Made by a program: the position numbers and the translations under genes
From: Actinobacteria bacterium 13_1_40CM_66_12
GTDB lineage: Bacteria > Chloroflexota > Dormibacteria > Dormibacterales > Dormibacteraceae
Direction: 5' to 3'
Assembly (NCBI GenBank): GCA_001917895.1
Contig: MNEW01000069.1
Location: forward strand, 1-25,660
Length of the DNA: 25,660 bases
The notes under the pieces: model-generated
What the model was told of the DNA's origin: nothing
Seen by the model: only the letters and a program-made list of their open reading frames with translations
Database searches by the model: none
Shown: positions 7,502-14,339 of the stretch, piece by piece
How positions within the stretch are numbered: the first letter of the stretch is position 1
Layout: each line of letters begins with the position of its first letter

Positions 7502-8071
7502 TTGAGCGCAACTCCGACGCGTGACGAGGCCTGGGAGCTCGTGACATCGATGACCCAATCGGAGCAGCTCCGCCGGCACATGCGCAGCGTCGAAGCGGCG
7601 ATGCGCGCGTACGCGCGACGTTTCGGCGAGGACGAGCAGCGGTGGGCGGTGCTGGGCTTGATCCACGACTGGGACTACGAGTCCGGCCCGACCGCTGAGC
7701 TTCATCCGATGCGGGGGATCGCGATGCTGCGCGAGAAGGGCTGGCCTGACGACATCCTCGACGACATCGCCTCGCACGCCGACTACCTGAACGTTCCCCG
7801 CGATTCGAACATTCGCAAGGCGCTCAACGCAGTCGATGAAATGTGCGGCTTCATCATCGCCTGCGCGCTTGTCAAGCCTGACAAATCGCTGAGCTCGGTC
7901 GAGCCGAGCACCGTGCGCAAGAAGATGAAGGACAAGGCCTTCGCGCGCGGTGTGCATCGCGATGAGCTGATCGCCGGAGCGGAGGCCCTCGGTATACCCT
8001 TCGACGAGCACGTGGAGATCGTCCGCGATGCACTCAAACCGATCGCACAGGAGTTGGGTCTGAATCCATGA
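7502..8071 (+). CDS. HD-superfamily (putative metal-dependent) hydrolase
   Basis: A 189-residue protein with HD-domain spacing: H26 (RRHMRSVEAAM), H55-D56 (LGLIHDWDYE), and H92/D94 (SHADYLN). The region TRDEAWELVTSMTQSEQLRRH matches the usual N terminus of small uncharacterised bacterial HD proteins, so TTG 7502 is a plausible start even without a visible ribosome site. HD proteins are mostly phosphohydrolases acting on nucleotides or phosphoesters; the substrate here cannot be read. It overlaps the next gene by ATGA at 8068-8071 and begins two bases after the inverted-repeat element. Confidence 0.82.
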   Translation: MSATPTRDEAWELVTSMTQSEQLRRHMRSVEAAMRAYARRFGEDEQRWAVLGLIHDWDYESGPTAELHPMRGIAMLREKGWPDDILDDIASHADYLNVPRDSNIRKALNAVDEMCGFIIACALVKPDKSLSSVEPSTVRKKMKDKAFARGVHRDELIAGAEALGIPFDEHVEIVRDALKPIAQELGLNP

Positions 8072-9051
8072 GCACGAGGGGCAAGCCGCGGGTGCTCCTC
8101 ATGCATCCCATACTCGATCCCGGTCCCTCGATCCTCGCGGAGGCCGCTGAGGTGGTGGCGTATCCGTCCGACCGCCCGCTCGACGAGGCAGGCATCCGTC
8201 TCGCAGCGGATGGATGCGTCGGCATCGTAAGCCAGCTGATGGATCCCATTCGCGAGACGGTTCTATCGACTCCCGGCCTCAAGATCGTGAGCAACGTCGC
8301 GGTTGGTTACGACAACATCGATGTGGCGGCCGCGACCGCAAACAAGGTGATGGTGACCAACACTCCTGGCGTGCTCGACGACGCCACGTCCGATTTCGCG
8401 TTCACCCTCTTGATGGCGACTGCGCGACGCGTCGTCGAAGCCGATTACTTCACGCGGTCGGGCAAGTTCCAGGGGTGGGCGATCGACATGATGCTGGGCC
8501 ACGACGTCTTCAATGCCACGCTGGGCATCGTCGGCATCGGCCGCATCGGCCGCGGCGTCGCGCACCGCGCGAAGGGCTTCAACATGCGCGTCATCTACTA
8601 CGACCCGCATCCGCTGCCACCCGACGCCGAGCAGCAGCTGGCCGCCGCACGCGTGGACCTGAACCGGCTGCTCGCGGAGTCCGACTTCGTTTCCGTGCAC
8701 GTGCCTCTGACGCAGGAGACGCATCACCTGCTCAGCACCGCTCAGTTCGGCCTCATGAAGCCCACGGCGATCCTCATCAACACCTCGCGTGGCCCCGTGA
8801 TCGACGAGGCGGCGCTGGTCGAGGCGCTGAACGCGAAGAAAATCGCCGGTGCCGGTCTGGATGTGTATGAGCGAGAACCGGCCGTTCACCCTGGTCTCCT
8901 CTCGCTTCCCAACGTGGTGCTGGCGCCACACATCGCCAGCGCGACGGTGCGCACTCGCTCGGAGATGTCGGCGATGGCCGCGCGCAACATGGCGACGGCG
9001 GTGCGAGGTGGGCGACCGCCGAATCTGCTCAACCCCGAGGTCAAGCGATAG
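8068..9051 (+). CDS. D-2-hydroxyacid dehydrogenase (glyoxylate/hydroxypyruvate reductase-like)
   Basis: A 327-residue NAD(P)-dependent oxidoreductase. The nucleotide-binding GxGxxG is G156-I-G158-R-I-G161 (TLGIVGIGRIGRG). The catalytic triad is R241 (NTSRGP), E270 (YEREP) and H288 (APHIAS), with the spacing of the family. The pattern SNVAVGYDNIDVAAA and the loop DATSDFAFTLLMATARR resemble glycerate dehydrogenase/glyoxylate reductase proteins. It would interconvert a 2-oxo acid such as glyoxylate or hydroxypyruvate with its D-hydroxy acid in the cytosol; the exact substrate is uncertain. Its ATG overlaps the HD gene's stop, and its TAG overlaps the apparent ATA start of the next gene. Confidence 0.9.
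   Translation: MSTRGKPRVLLMHPILDPGPSILAEAAEVVAYPSDRPLDEAGIRLAADGCVGIVSQLMDPIRETVLSTPGLKIVSNVAVGYDNIDVAAATANKVMVTNTPGVLDDATSDFAFTLLMATARRVVEADYFTRSGKFQGWAIDMMLGHDVFNATLGIVGIGRIGRGVAHRAKGFNMRVIYYDPHPLPPDAEQQLAAARVDLNRLLAESDFVSVHVPLTQETHHLLSTAQFGLMKPTAILINTSRGPVIDEAALVEALNAKKIAGAGLDVYEREPAVHPGLLSLPNVVLAPHIASATVRTRSEMSAMAARNMATAVRGGRPPNLLNPEVKR
9037..9050 (+). promoter_or_regulatory. Ribosome site and apparent ATA start of the HAD gene
   Basis: GAGG (9037-9040) stands 7 nt before ATA (9048-9050), and that ATA overlaps the preceding TAG as ATAG. No in-frame ATG, GTG or TTG lies between here and the first catalytic motif. Confidence 0.5.
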
Positions 9052-9854
9052 CGGTCACTACTGCGTACAAGCTGCTCGCGCTGGACCTCGACGGGACCAT
9101 CATCGACGCCCGGCTCAACCTCGACCCGCGCGACGTCGCAGCGCTGGCGGGGATCATCGCGGCCGGCGTGGAGGTGATCGCGTGCACCGGCAGGCCGTTC
9201 CCCGGCGCCCTTCCGTGGGTGCACCGCCTCGGCCTCGAGGGGCCGATCGTCTGCTACCAGGGCGCGCAGGTGAGGCTGCCGAGCGGCGAGATGCTTCTCG
9301 ACCATGGGATTGCACACGGCCTGGCGATGGAGGTCATCCGCTACGCGCAGGAACTCGATCTCCACATCCAGGCCTACCGCGACGACCAGCTGCTGGTGGC
9401 GCGCGACCGGCCTGAGGCGCACGAGTACGCGGGGCATGCCGGGATGGAGATCCATGTGGTCGGTGACCTCGACGCGGCGATGGGACCGACAACGCCGAAG
9501 CTCGTGATCGTCGCCCAGAGTGCGACGCTCGAGGAGCTGCTCCCGGACGTGCGCCGGCGCTGGGCGGGCAGGCTCAACGCCGCCACCTCCATGCCGACCT
9601 ACCTCGAGTTCACCAGCGTCGAAAGCGACAAGGCGACGGCGCTGGCGTTCCTGTGCTCGCGGATGGGCGTCGCCCAAGCGGAGTCGGTCGCGGTGGGCGA
9701 CGGCCGCAACGATGCCTCGATGATCGCGTGGGCGGGCCTTGGCATCGCGATCGAGGGTTCGCCATCTGAGGTGCAGGCTGCCGCTGACCGCACGATCCCC
9801 GGTCCCGGCAAAGGTGGAATCAAGCAGCTCGCCGACCTGTTGGTGCGATCGTGA
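9048..9854 (+). CDS. HAD-superfamily phosphatase, Cof/IIB type, with non-canonical start
   Basis: The frame holds all HAD motifs: motif I LDLDGTIID (D13 and D15), motif II ACTGRPF, the lysine of SDKATALAFL near residue 195, and motif IV VAVGDGRNDASMIAWAG near 219-230. The IIB (Cof) cap lies between motifs II and III. Such enzymes dephosphorylate sugar phosphates or other small phosphoesters. The first canonical start codon in frame is GTG 9168, which would delete motif I, so the true start must be earlier. ATA 9048 with GAGG 7 nt upstream is the best candidate and gives 268 residues; GTC 9054 or CTG 9072 are alternatives, as is a base error. The stop overlaps the next start (GTGA). Confidence 0.82.
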   Translation: MAVTTAYKLLALDLDGTIIDARLNLDPRDVAALAGIIAAGVEVIACTGRPFPGALPWVHRLGLEGPIVCYQGAQVRLPSGEMLLDHGIAHGLAMEVIRYAQELDLHIQAYRDDQLLVARDRPEAHEYAGHAGMEIHVVGDLDAAMGPTTPKLVIVAQSATLEELLPDVRRRWAGRLNAATSMPTYLEFTSVESDKATALAFLCSRMGVAQAESVAVGDGRNDASMIAWAGLGIAIEGSPSEVQAAADRTIPGPGKGGIKQLADLLVRS

Positions 9855-10663
9855 GCACTTTGCTCCTCGTTCATGCGCATCCGGATGACGAAGCGATCTC
9901 GACAGGCGGCGCGATGATGAAGGCGCACGAAGACGGTCATCGCGTCGTGCTCGTCACGGCGACTCGCGGCGAGGTGGGCGAGATCCACAATATGGACGAG
10001 GAAGCCACGCGCCCGCACCTGGCGGAGGTGCGCACGAAAGAGCTCGAGAATGCCTCCCGGATCCTCGGCGTCGACCGCGGTGAGTTCCTTGGCTATCGCG
10101 ACTCGGGCATGGTCGGGACCGCCGACAACGAAAATCCCACCTCGTTTCACCAAGCAGCGCTCGCGGAGGCAGCCGCCAAGCTGGCGGCGATCTTGCGCGA
10201 GGAGAAGCCTGAGGTCGTGGTGACGTACGCGGAAGACGGCATCTACGGACACCCCGACCACGTCAAGGCCCATTTCGTGACCAATGCCGCGCTGGATTCA
10301 TTGCTGCGCTCGAGCGAGCCGTGGACGCCGAAGAAGCTCTACTACACGGCCATCCCGCGCTCGTTGATGCAGGCCTTCCGGGAGCAGATGCCCGAGGAAG
10401 CGCGTCGCGACGACACCATCGGCGCGACCATCCAGGGCACGCCCGATGAATTGGTGACCACCAGAGTCGACGTCACCGAATTCGTCGACCGCAAGCGCGC
10501 CGCGTTCGCCGCGCATGTGAGCCAGAACGATCCCAACTCGTGGTTCGCCAACATGGCCGACCAGATCTACAGGCTGGCATTCGGCACCGAGTATTACCAG
10601 CTGGCGCGCGGCAAACCAGGATCGGCGCTGCCAGAGCCGGACCTTTTTGTGGGGTTGAGCTAG
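9851..10663 (+). CDS. PIG-L family (LmbE/MshB/Mca-like) zinc-dependent N-deacetylase
   Basis: A 270-residue protein with the two zinc motifs of the family: HAHPDDE (H10-P-D12-D13) and YGHPDH near residue 133. RDSGMVGT and the downstream sequence resemble MshB and mycothiol conjugate amidase Mca. Those enzymes cleave N-acetyl-glucosaminyl-inositol or mycothiol conjugates, which would fit a cell making inositol phosphate, but no other mycothiol genes are visible. A different amide or GlcNAc-containing substrate is possible. GTG 9851 overlaps the HAD stop. It is last in the four-gene run and is followed by a strong hairpin. Confidence 0.85.
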   Translation: MSTLLLVHAHPDDEAISTGGAMMKAHEDGHRVVLVTATRGEVGEIHNMDEEATRPHLAEVRTKELENASRILGVDRGEFLGYRDSGMVGTADNENPTSFHQAALAEAAAKLAAILREEKPEVVVTYAEDGIYGHPDHVKAHFVTNAALDSLLRSSEPWTPKKLYYTAIPRSLMQAFREQMPEEARRDDTIGATIQGTPDELVTTRVDVTEFVDRKRAAFAAHVSQNDPNSWFANMADQIYRLAFGTEYYQLARGKPGSALPEPDLFVGLS

Positions 10664-10664
10664 T

Positions 10665-10685
10665 CGCCGACAGAACCTGTCGGCG
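10665..10685. terminator. Bidirectional hairpin between convergent genes
   Basis: CGCCGACAG-AAC-CTGTCGGCG forms a perfect 9-bp stem with a 3-nt loop. It lies directly between the PIG-L stop (10663) and the end of the minus-strand vapC (10691). There is no T-tract, so it may act by a different mechanism or as a processing barrier. Confidence 0.6.
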
Positions 10686-10690
10686 TGGTC

Positions 10691-11080
10691 TCAACTGACC
10701 AGGACGACTCGCGGATCGGCCCGGCGCCAAGCTGCGTCGCCGGTCAGGATCGTGTCGGCGTTGAGCATCTCTGCCGTGGCGATGACCAAGACATCGGGTA
10801 GGCGAAGCGACCGAAACCGCGACCGAAGCTGTGCCGCCTGCTCGGCGATCGTGCTCGTCAACGGCTCGATCTGAAGCTGGAGTTCTGCCACGCGAGCGCG
10901 CGCATCGACCAGCCGGCCACGTCGTGCGGGGCCCACCAGACACTCGGCGTAGGCCGAGGCGGGCAGTCGGAGATCGTCTCCGGCGTGCGCCAGCATCGCC
11001 GCAGTGGCAGCCTGGTGAAGCTGATCAGATCTATCGAGAAGCCCGATCACGATGCTTGAATCCAGGATGGTCAGCGCCAC
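10691..11080 (-). CDS. vapC: VapC-type PIN-domain toxin ribonuclease
   Basis: A 129-residue PIN-domain protein. The acidic metal-binding residues are at the expected places: D7 in ILDSSIVIGLLD, E46 in ASAYAECLVG, D96 in LRLPDVLVIATAE, and D115 in ILTGD. VapC toxins cleave tRNA or rRNA when not held by VapB; the RNA target here is unknown. The GTG start overlaps the end of the antitoxin gene by 10 nt, the usual coupled order of antitoxin then toxin. The pair appears intact and sits on the strand opposite its neighbours. Confidence 0.88.
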   Translation of the reverse strand: MALTILDSSIVIGLLDRSDQLHQAATAAMLAHAGDDLRLPASAYAECLVGPARRGRLVDARARVAELQLQIEPLTSTIAEQAAQLRSRFRSLRLPDVLVIATAEMLNADTILTGDAAWRRADPRVVLVS

Positions 11081-11340
11081 TCGGACCGCAGCTTCTTCAA
11101 GTAGTTCGGGCCGTAGCTTCCGGTCAGGCTGCCGGCCGCTGTCCGAATCGAATGGGCTCTTTGTGTACCAACTGTTTCGGCTCGGGACAGGATGACCCTA
11201 TCTCCCTCCGCGTCCACCCGCAGCTGATCGCCCGGTTCAAGCCCGAGGTCCTCAACAACGCGAATCGGCAGCGTGATCTGGCGTTTCGCCGACAAACGCG
11301 TAAAACCCCGTTGCCGCTTGATCTTTACTCGCTCTGCCAT
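11071..11340 (-). CDS. vapB: AbrB/SpoVT-type antitoxin (VapB-like)
   Basis: An 89-residue protein. The swapped-hairpin DNA-binding segment RLSAKRQITLPIRVVEDLGLEPGD covers about residues 15-38, followed by QLRVDAEGDRVILSR. The C terminus (SLTGSYGPNYLKKLRSEWR) should hold the toxin. The ATG at 11340 has no Shine-Dalgarno sequence, but TAAGCT at 11352-11347 on the minus strand puts +1 exactly on the A of ATG. VapB proteins normally repress their own promoter as a complex with VapC. That promoter region also faces ispH. Confidence 0.85.
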   Translation of the reverse strand: MAERVKIKRQRGFTRLSAKRQITLPIRVVEDLGLEPGDQLRVDAEGDRVILSRAETVGTQRAHSIRTAAGSLTGSYGPNYLKKLRSEWR

Positions 11341-11346
11341 GAGTAA

Positions 11347-11383
11347 AGCTTAGCAGATCGATAAGAACGGGTCCGCGTAGACT
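11347..11383. promoter_or_regulatory. Divergent -10 boxes for vapB (minus) and ispH (plus)
   Basis: Minus strand: TAAGCT (11352 to 11347), predicted +1 at 11340, the first base of vapB. Plus strand: TAGACT (11378-11383), predicted +1 at 11390, two bases before the ispH ATG. Both are TAnnnT hexamers, and neither gene has a Shine-Dalgarno site. No convincing -35 elements were identified. Confidence 0.5.
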
Positions 11384-11391
11384 CGATAGCC

Positions 11392-12261
11392 ATGGAAGTC
11401 GTCAGGATCACCCCTCGCGGCTACTGCCACGGCGTGGTCGATGCGTTCCGGATCGCCAAGCGGGTGCGCGAAGAGACCAATGGGCCGGTGCACATGCTCG
11501 GCATGCTGGTTCACAACACGCACGCGACAGACGATCTCCAGGCGCAGGGGATCGCGCTGGTCGATCCGCCCGACCGCCTGGCAGGTCTCGACCAGATCAA
11601 GGACGGCACGGTGATCTTCACCGCGCACGGAGTTTCGCCCCAGGTCAAACAGCGCGCGGTCGAGCGAGGCCTCACCGCAATCGACGCCACGTGCTCGGAC
11701 GTCGTGCGGACGCACGAGCTGGTCGCCGATCTCGCCGGCAAGGGCTACGAGGTCGTCTACATCGGACGCAAGGGACACCCCGAGCCCGAAGGTGTCGTGG
11801 GCGAGGCACCCGGAAAGGTGCACCTGGTCCAGGACCCGGAGGACATCGATGCGCTCGAGCTCGAGGGCGATCGGATCGCCGTCACCTGCCAGACCACCCT
11901 TTCGGTGTGGGATACGGAGGACCTCATCGGCCGCGTGAAGTCACGCTACCCGCAAGCCGAGGTCCACAACGAGATCTGCCGCGCCACGCAGGAGCGGCAG
12001 GAGGCGGCGGTGGAGGCCGCGAAGCTGGTCGACGTCGTGATCGTGGTCGGCAGCCCGCGCTCCTCCAACTCCCTGCGCCTGGTCGAGGTGGTCAAGAAGC
12101 TGGGCAACAAGCCCGCCTACCTGGTCGACCGGCTCGAGGATCTCGACCTCGCCTGGCTCAAGGGGGCCCAGAAGGTCGGCGTCACCAGCGGGGCTTCGAC
12201 TCCGTCGCAGCTGACCCGGCGCGTCATCGAGTACATCGAGGCCCTGGAACCGCCGGCCTAA
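11392..12261 (+). CDS. ispH: 4-hydroxy-3-methylbut-2-enyl diphosphate reductase
   Basis: A 289-residue iron-sulfur enzyme, last step of the MEP isoprenoid pathway, making IPP and DMAPP from HMBPP. The three cluster ligands are C12 (PRGYCHG), C101 (DATCSDV) and C196 (NEICRAT). Other conserved stretches are TAHGVSP, GHPEPEG, TCQTTLS and SPRSSNSLRL. The TPRGYCHGV start differs from the enterobacterial PRGFCAGV form and resembles the Gram-positive type. Length is close to the usual. Transcription probably starts at or next to the ATG. Its TAA shares bases with the stop of the convergent MaoC-like gene. Confidence 0.94.
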   Translation: MEVVRITPRGYCHGVVDAFRIAKRVREETNGPVHMLGMLVHNTHATDDLQAQGIALVDPPDRLAGLDQIKDGTVIFTAHGVSPQVKQRAVERGLTAIDATCSDVVRTHELVADLAGKGYEVVYIGRKGHPEPEGVVGEAPGKVHLVQDPEDIDALELEGDRIAVTCQTTLSVWDTEDLIGRVKSRYPQAEVHNEICRATQERQEAAVEAAKLVDVVIVVGSPRSSNSLRLVEVVKKLGNKPAYLVDRLEDLDLAWLKGAQKVGVTSGASTPSQLTRRVIEYIEALEPPA

Positions 12262-13082
12262 GTTCGGCGGAGCCTCTTCATTACGCGGCTGAGCGCACCG
12301 GTTGGCGGGGCCGAAGCCGGCACGGTGACCGGCGCCGGTGACGGCGGAGGGGAACTGGCGGTGGGCGCCGGAGGGGGCGAGGAGGGCTGGCCGTCGTGGC
12401 CGGATGAGCTGCCGGCACGTGGGCGCCGGCGCCGGCGCCGCCTGGCGGTGCTCGTCTTCTCGGCAGCCGCTGTAGGCGCAACCTCGACCGGGGGCGGGGC
12501 CGGCTCCACCGGCTTTGCCGTGGCCGGCGACCGCCGACCTCGGCGCCTCCGGGACGCCGGAGCGGCCTGGGCGGCGTCGGCGGGTTGGGCGGGTTGGACC
12601 GGTTGGGTCCGGGCGGCCGGAGCCTTGCGCCGCACGCTGGCCCCTACCTCCCCCTCCGCGCACATGGCTCCATCGGCGGTGTGGACGTCCACCCTCCACA
12701 CGACGATGGCGGTGGGTGCCCCGCCGACGGGCGGCCGCTTCTGCGTAAGTGTCCAGCGGGCGTAGATGGTCTCCCCGGCCCGCACTGGGCGGGGGAACTT
12801 CCAGTTCAGCCACTCCCATTCGGCCACCGAGGGAAGGGGCATGTCCATGGTTCCCAGGCCTATGGCCACCGCCACCAGGAGGGCTGGCGGGGCGAAGCGC
12901 GCGCCGGCGTGACCGGCGTCGATCGCGAGTGGGGAGAAGTCGCCGGCGACCCCGGCAAAGAGCGCGATCTCAGCCTCCGAGATGGTGCGCCGCCGGGTCG
13001 TCCACTCACCGCCGAGTGGTAGGTCGTCGAAAGAGATCGGCTCCAGGTCGCGAGCGAGTATAGCGGGGATAGCGGGGATCAA
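12258..13082 (-). CDS. MaoC-like hot-dog protein with long Arg/Pro-rich disordered tail
   Basis: The N-terminal half is a MaoC-like hydratase fold: ISFDDLPLGGEWTTRRRTISEAEIALFAGVAGDFSPLA carries the family opening, followed by FAPPALLVAVAIGLG and FPRPVRAGETIYARWTL. The family acts on enoyl-CoA thioesters, but the usual D-x4-H pair is not clear: after GDFSPLAID comes AGHAG. About 110 residues then follow that are Pro/Ala/Ser-rich with two Arg clusters (RRRRGRR and RRRRRRR), a tail not usual for MaoC. Start is uncertain: TTG 13082 is the only usual start before the domain (274 residues), whereas a near-consensus TATACT box (13062-13057) would favour CTG 13046 (262 residues). The stop shares four bases with ispH. 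Confidence 0.78.
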   Translation of the reverse strand: MIPAIPAILARDLEPISFDDLPLGGEWTTRRRTISEAEIALFAGVAGDFSPLAIDAGHAGARFAPPALLVAVAIGLGTMDMPLPSVAEWEWLNWKFPRPVRAGETIYARWTLTQKRPPVGGAPTAIVVWRVDVHTADGAMCAEGEVGASVRRKAPAARTQPVQPAQPADAAQAAPASRRRRGRRSPATAKPVEPAPPPVEVAPTAAAEKTSTARRRRRRRPRAGSSSGHDGQPSSPPPAPTASSPPPSPAPVTVPASAPPTGALSRVMKRLRRT

Positions 13083-13106
13083 CCTTACGCCCCGCGGCGT
13101 TACCCT
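13057..13106. promoter_or_regulatory. Divergent promoter region between MaoC-like gene and diguanylate cyclase
   Basis: On the minus strand TATACT (13062 to 13057) is close to the consensus -10, inside a tandem ATAGCGGGG repeat (two copies, about 13062-13079). On the plus strand TACCCT (13101-13106) places +1 near 13113, ahead of a GGGGAGG ribosome site at 13124-13130. No firm -35 elements are seen. Confidence 0.45.
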
Positions 13107-13136
13107 ATGGCAAGTTCGAACCCGGGGAGGGTTTCC

Positions 13137-14279
13137 GTGCCCGATATAGCGTCCGTTCTTTTGATCACCTCGGTGCTGTTCATCATCGCGGTGATCCTGT
13201 TGACGATCGCCCTCATGCGCATGCGAGGCATGACGCGACGGCTGCAAGAGGCGCTCGAAGACGAAAGTGGCGCCCGCGATCGTGCGGCGCTTCTCCTGGC
13301 GATGGCTTCCGCGGTCAACTCCTCGTTGGGTCTCGAAGAGGTCCTCGACGTCGCCATCCGGCACGCGGGCCGCATCATGGGTGCCGTCGCCGGCTCGATG
13401 TACCTGGTGGTGCCGGGCAAGACTGAGATGCGCCGCCAGGCTCAGTACGGCCTCACCCACCGCCCGCGTGGCACCGTCCGCGCCCTGGAGGAAGAGCCCT
13501 TGCGGTCGGCGCTCGCGGCGATGCGGCCGGTGGTCGTCCGCCTCGCCGAAGACTCCGCACCCGGCCTCGAGGCGGGTGGTCACCCGCAGCACGTGCTGGT
13601 CGTGCCCGTTACTCGTTCCGGCCAGCTGATGGGCGCGCTGGAGCTCTACTTGAACGCCTGGCGCGAGCTGACCGAGGACCAGAGCGACCTCCTGATCGGA
13701 GTCGCATCGCAGGCCGCGATCGCCATCCGCCATGCGCAGCTGTTCCAGGCGCAGGAAGAGAACGCGCTGACGGACGAGCTGACGAAGCTTCCGAACCGGC
13801 GGGCTTTGGCGCAGCAGTTCCTGAAAGAGACGACCCGCGCGCGCCGCCACCACAAGCCGATCGCTTTCTTGATGGTCGACCTCGACCACTTCAAGCAGGT
13901 CAACGACACGTACGGCCACCTTCACGGCGACGCGGTGCTCGCTGAGCTCGCCTCGATCCTGAGCACAGGCGCCCGCGAGTCCGATGTCTGCGCGCGATAC
14001 GGCGGCGAGGAGTTCGCGCTCGTGCTGCATGAGACGAACGACGCCGGCGCTCGCATTCTCGCCGAGCGCATCCGCGCCAAGGTCGCGGCGCACACGTTCC
14101 CCGGCGGTTTGAAGCTGACGATCAGCATCGGCGTGGCGGCCACGGCCGAGGCGGCGCTCTTCACTAGCCTTATCGAGCGCGCCGACCAGGCCCTGTACTC
14201 GGCGAAGATGGGCGGCCGCAACCAGGTGCGTGTGTCGGACATGAAGGCAGCGCCCTCCAAGCAACAGCAGCACGCGTAA
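13137..14279 (+). CDS. Membrane-anchored GAF-GGDEF diguanylate cyclase
   Basis: A 380-residue signalling protein. A single N-terminal membrane helix (about residues 5-27) is followed by a short coiled linker, a GAF domain (about 45-190) and a GGDEF domain (about 205-365). The active-site loop is GGEEF (289-293), and an RxxD inhibitory site, RESD (280-283), lies five residues before it, so product inhibition by c-di-GMP is expected. Domain order and both motifs indicate an active cyclase making c-di-GMP from GTP. I choose GTG 13137 over ATG 13107 because GGGGAGG stands 6 nt upstream and the membrane helix follows directly. The signal sensed by GAF is unknown. Confidence 0.9.
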   Translation: MPDIASVLLITSVLFIIAVILLTIALMRMRGMTRRLQEALEDESGARDRAALLLAMASAVNSSLGLEEVLDVAIRHAGRIMGAVAGSMYLVVPGKTEMRRQAQYGLTHRPRGTVRALEEEPLRSALAAMRPVVVRLAEDSAPGLEAGGHPQHVLVVPVTRSGQLMGALELYLNAWRELTEDQSDLLIGVASQAAIAIRHAQLFQAQEENALTDELTKLPNRRALAQQFLKETTRARRHHKPIAFLMVDLDHFKQVNDTYGHLHGDAVLAELASILSTGARESDVCARYGGEEFALVLHETNDAGARILAERIRAKVAAHTFPGGLKLTISIGVAATAEAALFTSLIERADQALYSAKMGGRNQVRVSDMKAAPSKQQQHA

Positions 14280-14339
14280 GGTCGCGGGGGGGGGGACAGC
14301 TGCCGTTTCCCAGCTATCGCTATGTGCTCGACGAGCTCC
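14280..14339. other. Intergenic gap with a G10 run
   Basis: A run of ten G (14286-14295) leads into GGGGACAGCTG, which shares GGGGACAG[T/C]TG with the hairpin at 5167. It sits between convergent genes. Homopolymers of this length are prone to sequencing error. No clear terminator or gene was seen. Confidence 0.4.

Noticed and set aside
7300..7506. TTGAG flanking repeats as a target-site duplication of the inverted-repeat element
   Set aside because: The left copy lies within the terminal inverted repeat and the boundaries do not line up, so the 5-bp match may be chance.
7789..7796. GAACGTTC as a possible LexA site
   Set aside because: It lacks the 4-nt spacer of GAAC-N4-GTTC and lies inside the HD-protein coding sequence.
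13060..13080. ATAGCGGGG tandem repeat as a repeat array
   Set aside because: Only two copies are present; it is better described as part of the divergent promoter region.
13114..13121. GTTCGAAC palindrome upstream of the diguanylate cyclase
   Set aside because: The half-sites are in the wrong order for a LexA box, and an 8-bp palindrome is not remarkable in this composition.
12258..14273. A continuous 671-residue open frame on the minus strand
   Set aside because: Only the part up to about 13082 has protein-like MaoC sequence; the rest is the reverse shadow of the GAF-GGDEF gene, whose motifs and ribosome site are clear on the plus strand.
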